Of a stretch of 51,159 nt of DNA, positions 23,087 through 32,845 are shown piece by piece. Position 1 is the first letter of the stretch. Each line of letters begins with the position of its first letter. A program made the translations under genes and the position numbers. The stretch lies in NCBI GenBank assembly GCA_900552675.1, contig USAI01000005.1:1-51159 (forward strand), written 5' to 3'. The notes below the pieces were generated by a model that worked only from the letters and a program-made list of their open reading frames with translations, had not been told where the DNA came from and searched no databases. Source of the stretch: an uncultured Prevotella sp. (GTDB taxonomy: Bacteria; Bacteroidota; Bacteroidia; Bacteroidales; Bacteroidaceae).

Positions 23087-25111
23087 ATGATGAAACGTAC
23101 ACCGCCTATGAACCGCACATTGCTTACCACCCTTATGCTGGCTATGGCCCTCAGCGCCTCGGCTACCGATTATACTTTGACCTCGCCCGATGGTCGCCTG
23201 CGTAGCGTTATCTCTACAGGTGCCACCACCACTTTCACCCTCAGCACGCCGCATCAACAGGTGTTAGCTCCTTCGGCTATTGCCATGCATATAGCAGGCA
23301 AGGGTACATGGGGACATAATACTCAACGTGCCAAGGTGCGCCGACAGAAGACCGATGCCACCATTAGTTCGCCCCTCTACCGCCGTGCCACCGTGCGCGA
23401 CCAATACAACGCGCTCACCCTTCAACTGAAGGGCTACGATGTGCAGTTTCGTATGTACGACGATGGCCTGGCCTACCGTTTTGTGGGCCATATACCCGAC
23501 AGCGTGATTGTTACCAACGAAGAGGGTTGCTACCACTTTGCCGCCGACCACACGGCCTATGTTCCTTATATAAAGAGTAGGTCAAAGAAGGAGGGCGAAA
23601 CGATTAATCGCCAATTATGGAACGACCAGCAAACACAGTTTACGCCCCAACGCCTGTCTGAAACTAACGCCCGCAATCTCATGGCCATGCCTTTCACCGT
23701 GGCCCTCAATCATGGCGAGCGCCTGTGCATGGTTGAGGCCGACCAAATTGATTATCCCGGCATCTATCTCTTGCGCGATAGCACGTCGGCCCTTGCGCAG
23801 CCCTTACTTAACGCCTTCTTTCCCCGCTACCCGCGCACCTTGCAACGTGGCGGACACGGTAATGTAGAGATGCTGGTGCAGGAGCGCGAAGCCTACATAG
23901 CCCGCTGTGCGGGGCAGCGCACCTATCCCTGGCGCTCGTTTATCGTTGGTGCTAACGATGGCGCCATTGCAGCCTCTGATATGGTGTATCGTCTGGCCTC
24001 GCCTTGCCAAATGAGTGATGTGTCGTGGATAAAGCCAGGCCATGCCGCCTGGGACTGGTGGAACAACAGTGCCCTGTATGGTGTGCCCTTCAAGGCGGGC
24101 TTCAACAACGATACCTACCGCTTCTTTATCGACTTTGCCCAGCGCTTCGGCCTCGAATACGTGCTTATCGACGAGGGATGGTTCTCTACCCAAAGCACCA
24201 ACATCTACGACCTTGTCCCCGATATTAACCTCAAAGCCTTGGTGCAGTATGCTAACGAGCGTGGCGTGGGCATCATTCTGTGGGCGGGCTACCTATCGTT
24301 GGCGCGCGACCTTGAAAACGCCATCAGCCACTATTCGGCCATGGGCATTAAAGGTTTCAAAATCGACTTCTTGAACCGCGACGATCAACCCATGTTGCAG
24401 TTTATGCAGCGCACAGCACAGTTGTGTGCCCAACACCACATGTTGGTCGACTTTCATGGTACGGGCAAGCCCGCAGGCTTTCAGCGCACATGGCCCAATG
24501 TGGTTAACTATGAAGCTGTGTTTGGCCTTGAACAGATGCGATGGTCGAAAAAAGACATCGACATGGTGACGCATGATGTTACGCTGCCCTTCACCCGTAT
24601 GGTGGCTGGCCCCATCGACTATACCCCTGGTGCCATGCGCAACTCGCTCAAGGGCATGTATTATCCTAACAAGCGCAACCCCATGAGCCAGGGCACACGT
24701 ATGCACCAGGTGGCCATGTATGTGTGCTATGATGCGCCGCTCACCATGCTGGCCGACTCGCCTTCGCGCTATCTCGCCGATGCCTCCTGCACACAGTTTA
24801 TAGCCGACATACCCACCGTGTGGGACGACACCCGTGTGCTCGATGGCGCCATAGGTCAATACATAGCCATGGCTCGCAAGAAAAATGGACGTTGGTATGC
24901 TGGCGCCATTAACGGATGGCAGGCACGCACCCTGCACCTCACCTTGCCCGAAGGTTGCCGTGGCCGTAAGGCACGCATGATGTGCGATGGCCCTAATGCC
25001 GACCGTGTGCCTGAAGATTATGTCATTACCCACATCACCATTCCTGCCGACGGACGCATCGACGTGCCCATGGCAAAGGGTGGGGGATGGGCACTGATTG
25101 TTGACGAGTAA
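23087..25111 (+). CDS. Glycoside hydrolase family 97, retaining-type (alpha-galactosidase-like)
   Basis: This 674-residue enzyme has a signal peptide (start 23087, or 23108 at M-N-R-T-L-L) and the GH97 layout: N-terminal beta-sandwich (about 25-290), (beta/alpha)8 barrel (about 300-570) and C-terminal beta domain. Family segments: D-E-G-W near 363, G-F-K-I-D-F with Asp427, D-F-H-G near 455-458, R-T-W-P-N near 468, and N-Y-E-A-V with Glu476. In GH97, inverting alpha-glucosidases such as SusB use a catalytic Glu where this protein has D-F-H-G, and lack the Asp of K-I-D-F; retaining alpha-galactosidases use that Asp as nucleophile. The residues here therefore suggest a retaining enzyme acting on alpha-galactosides or related alpha-linked sugars in the periplasm or at the surface. 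Confidence 0.88.
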   Translation: MMKRTPPMNRTLLTTLMLAMALSASATDYTLTSPDGRLRSVISTGATTTFTLSTPHQQVLAPSAIAMHIAGKGTWGHNTQRAKVRRQKTDATISSPLYRRATVRDQYNALTLQLKGYDVQFRMYDDGLAYRFVGHIPDSVIVTNEEGCYHFAADHTAYVPYIKSRSKKEGETINRQLWNDQQTQFTPQRLSETNARNLMAMPFTVALNHGERLCMVEADQIDYPGIYLLRDSTSALAQPLLNAFFPRYPRTLQRGGHGNVEMLVQEREAYIARCAGQRTYPWRSFIVGANDGAIAASDMVYRLASPCQMSDVSWIKPGHAAWDWWNNSALYGVPFKAGFNNDTYRFFIDFAQRFGLEYVLIDEGWFSTQSTNIYDLVPDINLKALVQYANERGVGIILWAGYLSLARDLENAISHYSAMGIKGFKIDFLNRDDQPMLQFMQRTAQLCAQHHMLVDFHGTGKPAGFQRTWPNVVNYEAVFGLEQMRWSKKDIDMVTHDVTLPFTRMVAGPIDYTPGAMRNSLKGMYYPNKRNPMSQGTRMHQVAMYVCYDAPLTMLADSPSRYLADASCTQFIADIPTVWDDTRVLDGAIGQYIAMARKKNGRWYAGAINGWQARTLHLTLPEGCRGRKARMMCDGPNADRVPEDYVITHITIPADGRIDVPMAKGGGWALIVDE

Positions 25112-25186
25112 AGAAAGAATGTAGGCAAAGAGTGAACTTAAATAAGCAAACAGTTAGAATAACGCCACTGTTAAAATAGGTAAAAG

Positions 25187-25220
25187 TTTGGCTAACACGT
25201 TCAGTAAGATAATACCTTTG
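25187..25220 (+). promoter_or_regulatory. Promoter of the ECF sigma-FecR-SusC operon
   Basis: TTTG at 25187-25190 and TACCTTTG at 25213-25220 are separated by 22 nt, slightly long but acceptable for a housekeeping-sigma promoter. The -7 element lies 70 nt before the sigma factor start. Confidence 0.55.
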
Positions 25221-25289
25221 GCGGTATATCTGAAAAAGCACGAACCATACCAAACCGAACCTACATCTACATAATACATATTACCCTTT

Positions 25290-25877
25290 ATGGACACAAA
25301 CAGCGAACATAGCTTTGAATACGCTTTTCACCAATTGTATCTACAATATAGCAGCAAGGTGTATAGCTTCATCTTGCGCCATTCAAACGGCAACCAGTAT
25401 TTGGCCGAAGAGGTGGTGCAAACCGTATTCATGAAGTTGTGGGAGCGGCGTACACAGTTTGACGATCTGTCGCTCATGCGCCCCTACCTCTTTTCAATGG
25501 TGCGCAACACTTTCTATAAAATGTGTGCTCACGAGGCTGTTAGGTATGCCTACGAGCACTGCATGAAAGAAGAAGCCAAAGAGCCTATAACACAACAGGC
25601 TGAGGCTACCCCTGAGAGCACCCTTGACGAAGAGAGCTTGCACGACCTCATTCTTCAGTTAGCCGAAAAGATGCCCGAGAAGCGCCGCGCTGTTTTCTAT
25701 AAGAACCGCATCGAGAAAAAATCGTATAACACAATAGCTCAAGAGATGCACATCTCTGAAAAAACCGTTGGCACACACATGACCATGGCGTTGCGCTATC
25801 TGAGAGAACATCTGCACGACTATACCAACGTGTTCCTTCTATTATTTATCCTTTCACAAAATGCGATTTTATGGTAA
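25290..25877 (+). CDS. ECF-type RNA polymerase sigma factor
   Basis: This 195-residue protein is an extracytoplasmic-function sigma factor of the Bacteroidetes PUL group. Region 2 spans about residues 15-80 (L-A-E-E-V-V-Q-T-V-F-M-K-L-W-E) and region 4 about 118-168, with the helix-turn-helix S-Y-N-T-I-A-Q-E-M-H-I-S-E-K-T-V. Region 3 is missing, as usual. A hydrophobic C-terminal end (V-F-L-L-L-F-I-L) is common in this group. Its stop overlaps the FecR start (ATGGTAA), so the two are translationally coupled. It should be held inactive by the adjacent FecR until SusC binds its ligand, then transcribe the SusC/D genes. Confidence 0.95.
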   Translation: MDTNSEHSFEYAFHQLYLQYSSKVYSFILRHSNGNQYLAEEVVQTVFMKLWERRTQFDDLSLMRPYLFSMVRNTFYKMCAHEAVRYAYEHCMKEEAKEPITQQAEATPESTLDEESLHDLILQLAEKMPEKRRAVFYKNRIEKKSYNTIAQEMHISEKTVGTHMTMALRYLREHLHDYTNVFLLLFILSQNAILW

Positions 25878-26893
25878 ACGACATGCTTTATTACAAAACC
25901 TTGGCCGAAAAGTTTCTCGGCCATCATGCTTCGCAAGAAGAGGTCGATGAGCTGTTTGAATGGATGAAAGATAACGAACAGCTCAGCCAGCTGCTACGCG
26001 AAGAGATAGAGGCTGCCCCCGACCACGAACTAAGCGATAGCCGTAAGCGCCATATATATACCACCATTGTGAATGACAATAGCAACGGCAATGGCACCGC
26101 ACAGCCCACACCAAACGCTACACCACCCACCACATGGCGCCAGCGCTTCACCCCCATGCGCTTGTTGGCCGCTGCTTGTGCTGTGGTGGCAGTGTGCTCG
26201 GTATCGCTGTTGGCATGGCAGAACTTGCGCTCGCAGCCGGTATATCAGCCCCTCATGGCCACCACCGAGGCGGCCAACCGCTCGCAACTCACCTTGCCCG
26301 ATGGCACCCAGGTATATCTCAATGCTCAGTCGCAGCTCAGCTATCAGTTCGACACCAAAGGTCGCCAGCGCGTGGTGAACCTTGATGGTGAAGGCTATTT
26401 TGAGGTGGCACCCGACAAGGCTCACCCCTTCAAAATATTAACCAATGGCATGGAGGTGCTGTGCTTGGGCACCAAGTTTGACATAAAAAATTATGAAGAC
26501 GATAGCTCTGCCAAGGTTATCTTGCGTCAAGGCAAGGTGAAGGTTACGTCGGGCACACAAGAAATAGTGATGCAGCCTGGCACCTGTGTTACCTACAACA
26601 AGGCCACGGGCCGCCTGTCGCAGCAAATGGTGCAGAAAGATTGTGCTACCGACTGGATGCGAGGCTATGCCTATTATAAGAACGAATGTCTGGAAGATAT
26701 TGCTAACGAACTGTCGCGCAACTATGGTAAACGCATCGTGCTGTCGTCGCCAGCCATGGGTCGCGAAACGTTCAGTGGCTATCTGGGCCATTCGTCGCTC
26801 GACGATGTGCTGCGTGCCCTTTCGGTAGCCGCTGGCATACGTTACGAATATATTAACGACAGCACCATACAGCTATTTAATAATCAGAAGTGA
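25871..26893 (+). CDS. FecR family anti-sigma factor
   Basis: This 340-residue protein has a cytoplasmic N-terminus (about 1-90) that binds the sigma factor, one membrane span at about residues 96-116 (L-L-A-A-A-C-A-V-V-A-V-C-S-V-S-L-L), a periplasmic FecR domain at about 128-235 (T-L-P-D-G-T-Q-V-Y-L-N ... G-E-G-Y-F-E-V-A) and a C-terminal DUF4974/STN-like domain at about 260-335 (E-D-I-A-N-E-L-S-R-N-Y-G). It relays the state of the outer-membrane SusC to the sigma factor. It overlaps the sigma gene by 7 bp and precedes susC by 10 bp. Confidence 0.95.
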   Translation: MVNDMLYYKTLAEKFLGHHASQEEVDELFEWMKDNEQLSQLLREEIEAAPDHELSDSRKRHIYTTIVNDNSNGNGTAQPTPNATPPTTWRQRFTPMRLLAAACAVVAVCSVSLLAWQNLRSQPVYQPLMATTEAANRSQLTLPDGTQVYLNAQSQLSYQFDTKGRQRVVNLDGEGYFEVAPDKAHPFKILTNGMEVLCLGTKFDIKNYEDDSSAKVILRQGKVKVTSGTQEIVMQPGTCVTYNKATGRLSQQMVQKDCATDWMRGYAYYKNECLEDIANELSRNYGKRIVLSSPAMGRETFSGYLGHSSLDDVLRALSVAAGIRYEYINDSTIQLFNNQK

Positions 26894-26903
26894 CAATTAT
26901 AGT

Positions 26904-29900
26904 ATGATCAAGAACTATTCACACCGCTTGGCCGCATTGCTGGTGGCGCTGCTCACAACAGTAGCGTCGATGGCAGCAGGCATCACCCTCAACCTGAGGA
27001 AGGTTACGGTAAAGAAAGCCATGGAACGCATTGAAAATGTGTCGAATGTGCGCTTCTTTTATAAAGATAACCTGAAAGATCTGAACAAGGTAGTAAACCT
27101 ACAGACGCAAGATGCGTCGGTAGAAAAATGTCTTGAACTGTTGTTTGCACAAACCGACATCAGCTATAAGATTGACAAGAACAACGTGGTTATTCTTCAG
27201 CGCAAGGGCACAACCTCGGCTACCGCCGATGCCGACGAGCCTATGGGCAATGGTCGCACACGCATAACGGGAACAGTAACCGATAGCCATGGCGAGCCCC
27301 TGATAGGTGCCAACGTTAAGATACGCGGACAGAAGACGGGCGTGGTGACCGACATTGATGGTCGTTTTCAGCTTAATGCCGCTACCAATGATGTGATTGA
27401 GGTGTCGTATATAGGCTTCAGCCCCATCACCACAAAGGTGGGTGCCAAGCACCACCTAACATTGGCCCTGACCGAAGAGCGCAACGAACTGAACGAGGTG
27501 GTGGTAGTGGGCTATGGCACCCAAAAGAAGGTAAACCTTACGGGTGCCGTGGCGGTTATCGACTCGAAAGAAACGCAAGGGCGCCCAGTGGCTTCGGCTG
27601 CCCAAGCCCTACAAGGTCTCGACCCTTCGGTAAACATTGGCATCAATTCGGGTAAAGCAGGCTCGAGCTACAGCATCGACATTCGTGGTGCCGCCTCGCT
27701 CAATGGTAGCGAGCCCCTGGTGCTGGTCGATGGTATTGAGATGTCGCTCTCGCGCCTGAACCCCAACGATATTGAAAGCGTGAGCATCTTGAAAGATGCC
27801 TCGGCTGCCTCGGTATATGGCACCAAGGCATCGGCAGGTGTTATCTTAGTTACCACCAAGACAGGCAACTCGTCGAAGGTGCGTGTCAACTATAACGGTC
27901 GCGTGGGATGGCTGAAAAACACCACCTCGACCGACTATATTGACAAAGGTTACGACTGGCTGCGCATGACCGAAACCTTTTGGGCTGCCAGCAATAAGGC
28001 GGGCACCTACTCGCAATACACCGACGAAGATATGGCCGAACTGTGGATGCGCCGCGACGATGTAAAAGAAAACAGTGCGCGCCCCTGGGTGGTTACTCAG
28101 CCCGATGGCACCTATAAATATTATGGCAATGTTGACTGGTACGGCTATTTTTACAAGCGCACACGCACCCAGAACGAGCACAACGTCTCGATACAGGGCG
28201 GCAACGACAAGGTGCGCTATTATATCAGCGGCCGCTACTTTGGCAGCCAAGGCATCATGAAGATACAAAACGACCCCTTTGACAGCTACTCGTTGCGTAG
28301 CAAACTGTCTGTCGACATTACCAAATGGCTGCACTACTCGAACAACATAAGCTATTATTATGGTTATAACTGGTGGCCTGGACAGGCCAACGTGCAAAAC
28401 ACCTTCTCGGCCGTATCGTATGGCGCCGCACCTTACCTCACCCCCACCAACCCCGATGGCACCATTGTGCACCGACAAACCTATACCAACCAAACGGCCG
28501 AGGTGGCGGGTGGCTTTAACCTGTTGCTCACCTATGGCAAGGCATCAAACATGGAGAAGGAAAACGAGTTTACCATAAAAAACGCCATCGACATTGATGT
28601 GGTGAAGGGTTTGAAACTGCACCTCTCGCACGCCTACAAGTTTTCGCACCTCTTCGACCAGTATCGCTACACCACAGCTCCTTATTCAACACGTGAAGGT
28701 GTAGAGACATGGACCCCCGACGACCCCGCCACAAAGTTCCGTAACGAGCTTACCGAGGCCAATAAGTCGACCTACAAGCACACCTTCGAGGCCTTTGCCG
28801 ACTACAGCCTCACCCTGAACAAGGCCCATAACATTAAGGCCATGGCGGGTATGCAGTATGACACCCGCTACTGGAAGAGCAACAGCATTACGGCCAACGG
28901 GTTGCTGTCAGAAGACCTGAACGACTTTAACCTGGCCGATGCCGACCGCTATACCGTGAAGGGTGGGCAGTCGAAGTATAAGACGCTGGGCTACTTTGGC
29001 CGACTGAATTACGACTATATGGGTCGCTACCTTGTTGAGGTGTCGGGCCGTAGCGATGGCTCGTCGCGTTTCTGGAGCAAGAACCGCTGGGCCTTCTTCC
29101 CCTCAGGCTCGCTGGGCTGGCGCATGAGCGAAGAAAAGTTCTGGCGCGGCATGCAGTCGTGGTGGGATAACGCTAAGGTGCGCTTCTCTATCGGTAGCCT
29201 GGGCAACCAGCAGGTTAGCGACTACCTCTTCGTGCAAGAAATCAACACAAAGAAAATAAATAACAATTTTACCCTTGATGGCTCTACGCCCCTTACCTAT
29301 GCCCAAGAGTCGGCACCTGTATCCAGCGCCCTCACTTGGGAGAAGGTTACCACTTATAACTGGGGCCTCGACCTCACCTTCCTGCATCGCCTTAATGTTA
29401 CCGCCGACTATTATGTGCGTAACACCAAGGGCATGATGGTGAATGGTGCCTCGCTGCCCGCCGTTTATGGTGCCTCGGTGCCCAAGGAGAACGCTGCCGA
29501 TATGCGCACCCGTGGTTGGGAGATAGGCCTGTCATGGCACGATGGCTTCAACCTCTTGGGCAAGAAGTTCAACTATACTGTGCGTGCCAACATAGGCGAC
29601 TATAAAACCAAGGTTACACGCTTTGACAACGAAACTGGAAAGATAGGCGACCACTATGTGGGCGAAACCTTAGGCGAACTGTGGGGATGGCGCACCGACG
29701 GACTGTTCCGTACCAACGAAGAGGCTGCCGACTATGCTCAGAAGGTAGACCTTACCTACCTGCAAAAATATATTGCTGATGCCAAGAGCCCCTATACAGG
29801 CTGGATGGCTGGCGACCTGAAGTATGTTGACAGCAATGACGATGGCAAATTGTCGTTGGGCAGTGGCACGCGCAAAGATCCTGGCGACCTGCGCGTCATA

Positions 29901-30473
29901 GGCAACGTGTTGCCACGCTATTCTTACTCGTTTGGTGGTGATTTCAACTGGAATGGTGTCGACTTCTCAGTGCTCTTCCAGGGTGTTGGCAAGCGCGACT
30001 GGTATCCTGGTGCCGGACAGTCGAACCTCTTTTGGGGCTCTTACTGCCGCCCGCACAACACGTTCCTCTCGCAACAGATGATAAACAATATGTGGTCAGA
30101 AGATAACCCTAACGGCTATTATCCTCGACCCCGTGGCTATGTGGCCTACTCGGGCAACTACAGCCACAACGCTGAGCTCACGGCCATTAACGACCGCTAC
30201 ATACAAAGCGTGGCCTATTTGCGTTTGAAGAACCTGGCCTTTGGTTATACCTTCTCGCATCTCGGAAATATTATCGATAAGGTGCGTGTTTATTTCACGG
30301 GCGAAAACCTGTTCTACTGGTCGCCCATGAAGAAGCACAACAAGTATATCGACCCTGAACAGGCTGTTTCTGACGTGTCAAAGTCGGCCGACTCGAAAAA
30401 CCAAAATATCGGCTCAGGCGAGGTCTACTCGTTTAGCAAGTCGTTCTCTATCGGTATTGATGTTACGTTCTAA
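26904..30473 (+). CDS. SusC/RagA-type TonB-dependent transporter with STN signalling domain
   Basis: This 1189-residue outer-membrane transporter takes up oligomeric ligand delivered by SusD. After a signal peptide (to about residue 25) come an STN/secretin domain at about 28-95 (typical of transporters that signal to FecR), a carboxypeptidase-regulatory-like domain at about 118-195 (I-T-G-T-V-T-D ... G-E-P-L-I-G-A-N-V), the SusC signature N-E-V-V-V-V-G-Y-G-T-Q-K near 197-208, the plug domain to about 320, and a 22-strand-type barrel ending in aromatic/hydrophobic residues (S-I-G-I-D-V-T-F). Full length for the family. It is the third gene of the sigma-FecR-SusC-SusD operon. Confidence 0.97.
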   Translation: MIKNYSHRLAALLVALLTTVASMAAGITLNLRKVTVKKAMERIENVSNVRFFYKDNLKDLNKVVNLQTQDASVEKCLELLFAQTDISYKIDKNNVVILQRKGTTSATADADEPMGNGRTRITGTVTDSHGEPLIGANVKIRGQKTGVVTDIDGRFQLNAATNDVIEVSYIGFSPITTKVGAKHHLTLALTEERNELNEVVVVGYGTQKKVNLTGAVAVIDSKETQGRPVASAAQALQGLDPSVNIGINSGKAGSSYSIDIRGAASLNGSEPLVLVDGIEMSLSRLNPNDIESVSILKDASAASVYGTKASAGVILVTTKTGNSSKVRVNYNGRVGWLKNTTSTDYIDKGYDWLRMTETFWAASNKAGTYSQYTDEDMAELWMRRDDVKENSARPWVVTQPDGTYKYYGNVDWYGYFYKRTRTQNEHNVSIQGGNDKVRYYISGRYFGSQGIMKIQNDPFDSYSLRSKLSVDITKWLHYSNNISYYYGYNWWPGQANVQNTFSAVSYGAAPYLTPTNPDGTIVHRQTYTNQTAEVAGGFNLLLTYGKASNMEKENEFTIKNAIDIDVVKGLKLHLSHAYKFSHLFDQYRYTTAPYSTREGVETWTPDDPATKFRNELTEANKSTYKHTFEAFADYSLTLNKAHNIKAMAGMQYDTRYWKSNSITANGLLSEDLNDFNLADADRYTVKGGQSKYKTLGYFGRLNYDYMGRYLVEVSGRSDGSSRFWSKNRWAFFPSGSLGWRMSEEKFWRGMQSWWDNAKVRFSIGSLGNQQVSDYLFVQEINTKKINNNFTLDGSTPLTYAQESAPVSSALTWEKVTTYNWGLDLTFLHRLNVTADYYVRNTKGMMVNGASLPAVYGASVPKENAADMRTRGWEIGLSWHDGFNLLGKKFNYTVRANIGDYKTKVTRFDNETGKIGDHYVGETLGELWGWRTDGLFRTNEEAADYAQKVDLTYLQKYIADAKSPYTGWMAGDLKYVDSNDDGKLSLGSGTRKDPGDLRVIGNVLPRYSYSFGGDFNWNGVDFSVLFQGVGKRDWYPGAGQSNLFWGSYCRPHNTFLSQQMINNMWSEDNPNGYYPRPRGYVAYSGNYSHNAELTAINDRYIQSVAYLRLKNLAFGYTFSHLGNIIDKVRVYFTGENLFYWSPMKKHNKYIDPEQAVSDVSKSADSKNQNIGSGEVYSFSKSFSIGIDVTF

Positions 30474-30500
30474 GCAGAAACCTTTAATTATCGAAAACGT

Positions 30501-32306
30501 ATGAAACTGAAAAATATATTTCTTTGTGGCCTCACCGCCTTGGCATTGACAGGATGTAATCTTGACGAATTTCCGAAAGACTCGGTGTCGCCCGAAACAT
30601 TCTTTAAAACCGAAAAAGAGCTAAAGCTATACAGCAACCAGTTCTATACCGCGTTGCCCGATGCCAGCGATTTCTATATGGAGTCGTCCGACTATATCGT
30701 ACACAACCTTTCGTACAGCGATGCTTTGCGTGGCTATGCCCATGTGGTGCCCAGCACAGGCGGTGGCTGGAGCTTCTCTACGCTGCGACACATCAATTAT
30801 TTTTTGCAAAACCTGTATCGCTGCGAAGATGAGGCAGTGCGGAAAAAGTATGAGGGCGTGGGACGCTTTTGGCGCGCCTACTTCTACTTTTCAAAGCTGC
30901 AACTTTTTGGCGATCTGCCTTGGTACGATCAGGTGCTGAACAGCGACGACGACCAGCTACTGTATAAGGAGCGCGACAGCCGCGACGTCATTATCAAGCA
31001 CATTATCGACGACCTTGATGTGGCCGCTAAGCAGCTGCCCGAGGTGGGCGAGAACAAGTATCACATCTGCCGCTATACAGCATTGGCACTGAAGGCACGC
31101 GCTTGCTTGTATGAGGGCACCTTCCGCAAGTATCATGCTGGCACCGTGTTTAACCCCAATAACCTGCCCTATGCCGACCTGCTGCAACAGGCGGCCAACG
31201 CTGCCCTTGAGGTAATGCAAAGTGGCAAATATCAGTTGTATACCGAAGGCGCACGCCCTTACTACGACTACTTCGTAGGCACGGGAACCGCCAGTGAGAA
31301 AGAAACCATTCTTTCGCGCTCGTATGGCTTGGCCACACACGATGCGTCGGCCTTTGCCCTCGTGGCTTCAAAGGGTTCGGCAGGTTTCACCCGCGCTTTT
31401 GCCTTGACGTATCTCGACAGCGATGGCACGCGCTTTACCGATAAGGCCGACTACCTAACACAGCCTTTCACCGAAGAAACGAAGAACCGCGACCCGCGTA
31501 TGGCACAAACCTTCCTCACCCAAAACTTTACCTATAAAGATGGCACCCAAGGGTTGTATCGTAAGAACCTCTCAGTAACGGGTTATCCTGTGGTGAAGTT
31601 TATCGAGGGCTCTGAAGCCATTTCTGGTTCGCATGTTGATATGCCTGTGTTCCGCCTGGGCGAGGTTTATCTCAACTATGCCGAGGCGCTGGCCGAGGCT
31701 GGCACCATCACGCAGAACGATCTCGACATTTCTATCAACAAACTGCGCGACCGCGTGCATATGCCGCACCTGTTGCTGGCCGATGCCAACGCGCACCCCG
31801 ACGCCTTCCTTAAAGGCGAAGCCTATGGTTATAAAAATGTAGATAAGGGCGACAACTGTGGCGTGATACTGGAGATACGCCGCGAGCGTGGCATTGAACT
31901 GGTGATGGAGGGCTTCCGCTATCAGGATTTGGTGCGCTGGCGCGAGCTCACACGTTTCGATAACCAGAACGCTGACGAGACCCCCAACGGTCGCGAGTTC
32001 TTCGGTCCTTATGTGCCCAGCAAAGGTAGATACGACATGGATGGCGATGGCGTGTTCGACTTTGTGGTGAACCCCGAAACGGGTCGTGGCTATCCTGCTC
32101 CTACAGGCGTAAAGGCTGTTACCATTAACAAAGACATTTTCTTAACTGAAGATACCAAGGGCATGATCATTGCTTTGTCTGACATGGTGCGCCGCCATAA
32201 CGAGAAACGCGATTATCTGTATCCCATTCCTATCACTGAGCTCACCCTCTCAAAAGGCTTGCTGAAACAAAACCCCAACTGGGACGATATTAATAGAGAA
32301 AAATGA
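30501..32306 (+). CDS. SusD/RagB-family surface lipoprotein (nutrient binding)
   Basis: This 601-residue partner of SusC has a lipoprotein signal with lipobox L-T-G-C at residues 17-20. The N-terminal SusD-like part contains tetratricopeptide-type helices (A-Y-F-Y-F-S-K-L-Q-L-F-G-D-L-P near 129-143, a family hallmark) and the C-terminal RagB/SusD domain has the typical R-L-G-E-V-Y-L-N-Y-A-E-A-L-A-E-A near 383-398 and R-R-E-R-G-I-E-L-V-M-E-G-F-R-Y near 459-473. It forms the lid of the transporter and binds the glycan. Its stop overlaps the next lipoprotein start by 4 bp (ATGA), showing translational coupling. Confidence 0.96.
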   Translation: MKLKNIFLCGLTALALTGCNLDEFPKDSVSPETFFKTEKELKLYSNQFYTALPDASDFYMESSDYIVHNLSYSDALRGYAHVVPSTGGGWSFSTLRHINYFLQNLYRCEDEAVRKKYEGVGRFWRAYFYFSKLQLFGDLPWYDQVLNSDDDQLLYKERDSRDVIIKHIIDDLDVAAKQLPEVGENKYHICRYTALALKARACLYEGTFRKYHAGTVFNPNNLPYADLLQQAANAALEVMQSGKYQLYTEGARPYYDYFVGTGTASEKETILSRSYGLATHDASAFALVASKGSAGFTRAFALTYLDSDGTRFTDKADYLTQPFTEETKNRDPRMAQTFLTQNFTYKDGTQGLYRKNLSVTGYPVVKFIEGSEAISGSHVDMPVFRLGEVYLNYAEALAEAGTITQNDLDISINKLRDRVHMPHLLLADANAHPDAFLKGEAYGYKNVDKGDNCGVILEIRRERGIELVMEGFRYQDLVRWRELTRFDNQNADETPNGREFFGPYVPSKGRYDMDGDGVFDFVVNPETGRGYPAPTGVKAVTINKDIFLTEDTKGMIIALSDMVRRHNEKRDYLYPIPITELTLSKGLLKQNPNWDDINREK

Positions 32307-32707
32307 AAAATATGAAAAAGACAATATTATTCTTCCTGGCCACCATCTTGTGCTTGGCCTTCACCGCTTGCAGCGACGACGACAGCCTGCCCAAGGCTAA
32401 GTTTTCAGAGATAACCATCTCGCCCATGCAGCAAACCTATCATGTGGGTGATAAGGTGACGCTTACCGTGAAGCAGGCCACCGACACCCCGTCAGAGGTA
32501 AAGGCCGCCAAGTATTGGTTCTACTACGACTATACCACCAAGGCTATGTTTGTAACGCCTACCGCCGACACCAACGAGTTTGTCTCGCCCGAGATAACCC
32601 TCACCCGTGCTGGCGACATCGAGCTCAGCTTTTGGGCACAATACGACTATGCCCAATATCAGTATGATGGTGTAACAAAGCGCATCACCATTCATGTAGA
32701 AGAGTAA
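32303..32707 (+). CDS. Small surface lipoprotein of the SusC/D operon
   Basis: This 134-residue protein has a lipoprotein signal peptide with lipobox T-A-C followed by S-D-D-D, an acidic stretch after the cysteine that fits the Bacteroidetes lipoprotein export signal, so it is probably exposed on the surface. The rest looks like one immunoglobulin-like or PKD-like beta-sandwich (Y-H-V-G-D-K-V-T-L-T-V ... G-D-I-E-L-S-F-W-A). The start may be 32303, which overlaps the susD stop by 4 bp, or 32312. By position it may be a SusE/F-like accessory glycan-binding protein, but it is far shorter than those. No function can be assigned. Confidence 0.8.
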   Translation: MKNMKKTILFFLATILCLAFTACSDDDSLPKAKFSEITISPMQQTYHVGDKVTLTVKQATDTPSEVKAAKYWFYYDYTTKAMFVTPTADTNEFVSPEITLTRAGDIELSFWAQYDYAQYQYDGVTKRITIHVEE

Positions 32708-32743
32708 AGAAAACAATACGTTTTGCATGTTTGCAGTATGCTG

Positions 32744-32814
32744 CTCTCCTTGTCAACTCGTCAACTATCAAGGCATCTCTCCTTGTCAACTCGTCAACTT
32801 GTCAACTCGTCAAC
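32744..32814. repeat. Octamer array (TTGTCAAC/TCGTCAAC) upstream of the beta-helix gene
   Basis: A 23-bp unit, CTCTCCTTGTCAACTCGTCAACT in two parts, occurs at 32744-32766 and again at 32777-32799. It is followed by a further pair of octamers to 32814. The octamers TTGTCAAC and TCGTCAAC alternate. The array ends 31 bp before the start codon of the next gene. The 138-bp gap shows no clear promoter. Confidence 0.85.
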
Positions 32815-32845
32815 TAAAATATTAACCATTTAAATATTCATTGCA

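Noticed and set aside
23087..25111. Naming the GH97 gene susB (inverting alpha-glucosidase)
   Set aside because: The segment D-F-H-G has Gly where SusB has a catalytic Glu, and K-I-D-F has the Asp nucleophile of retaining members.
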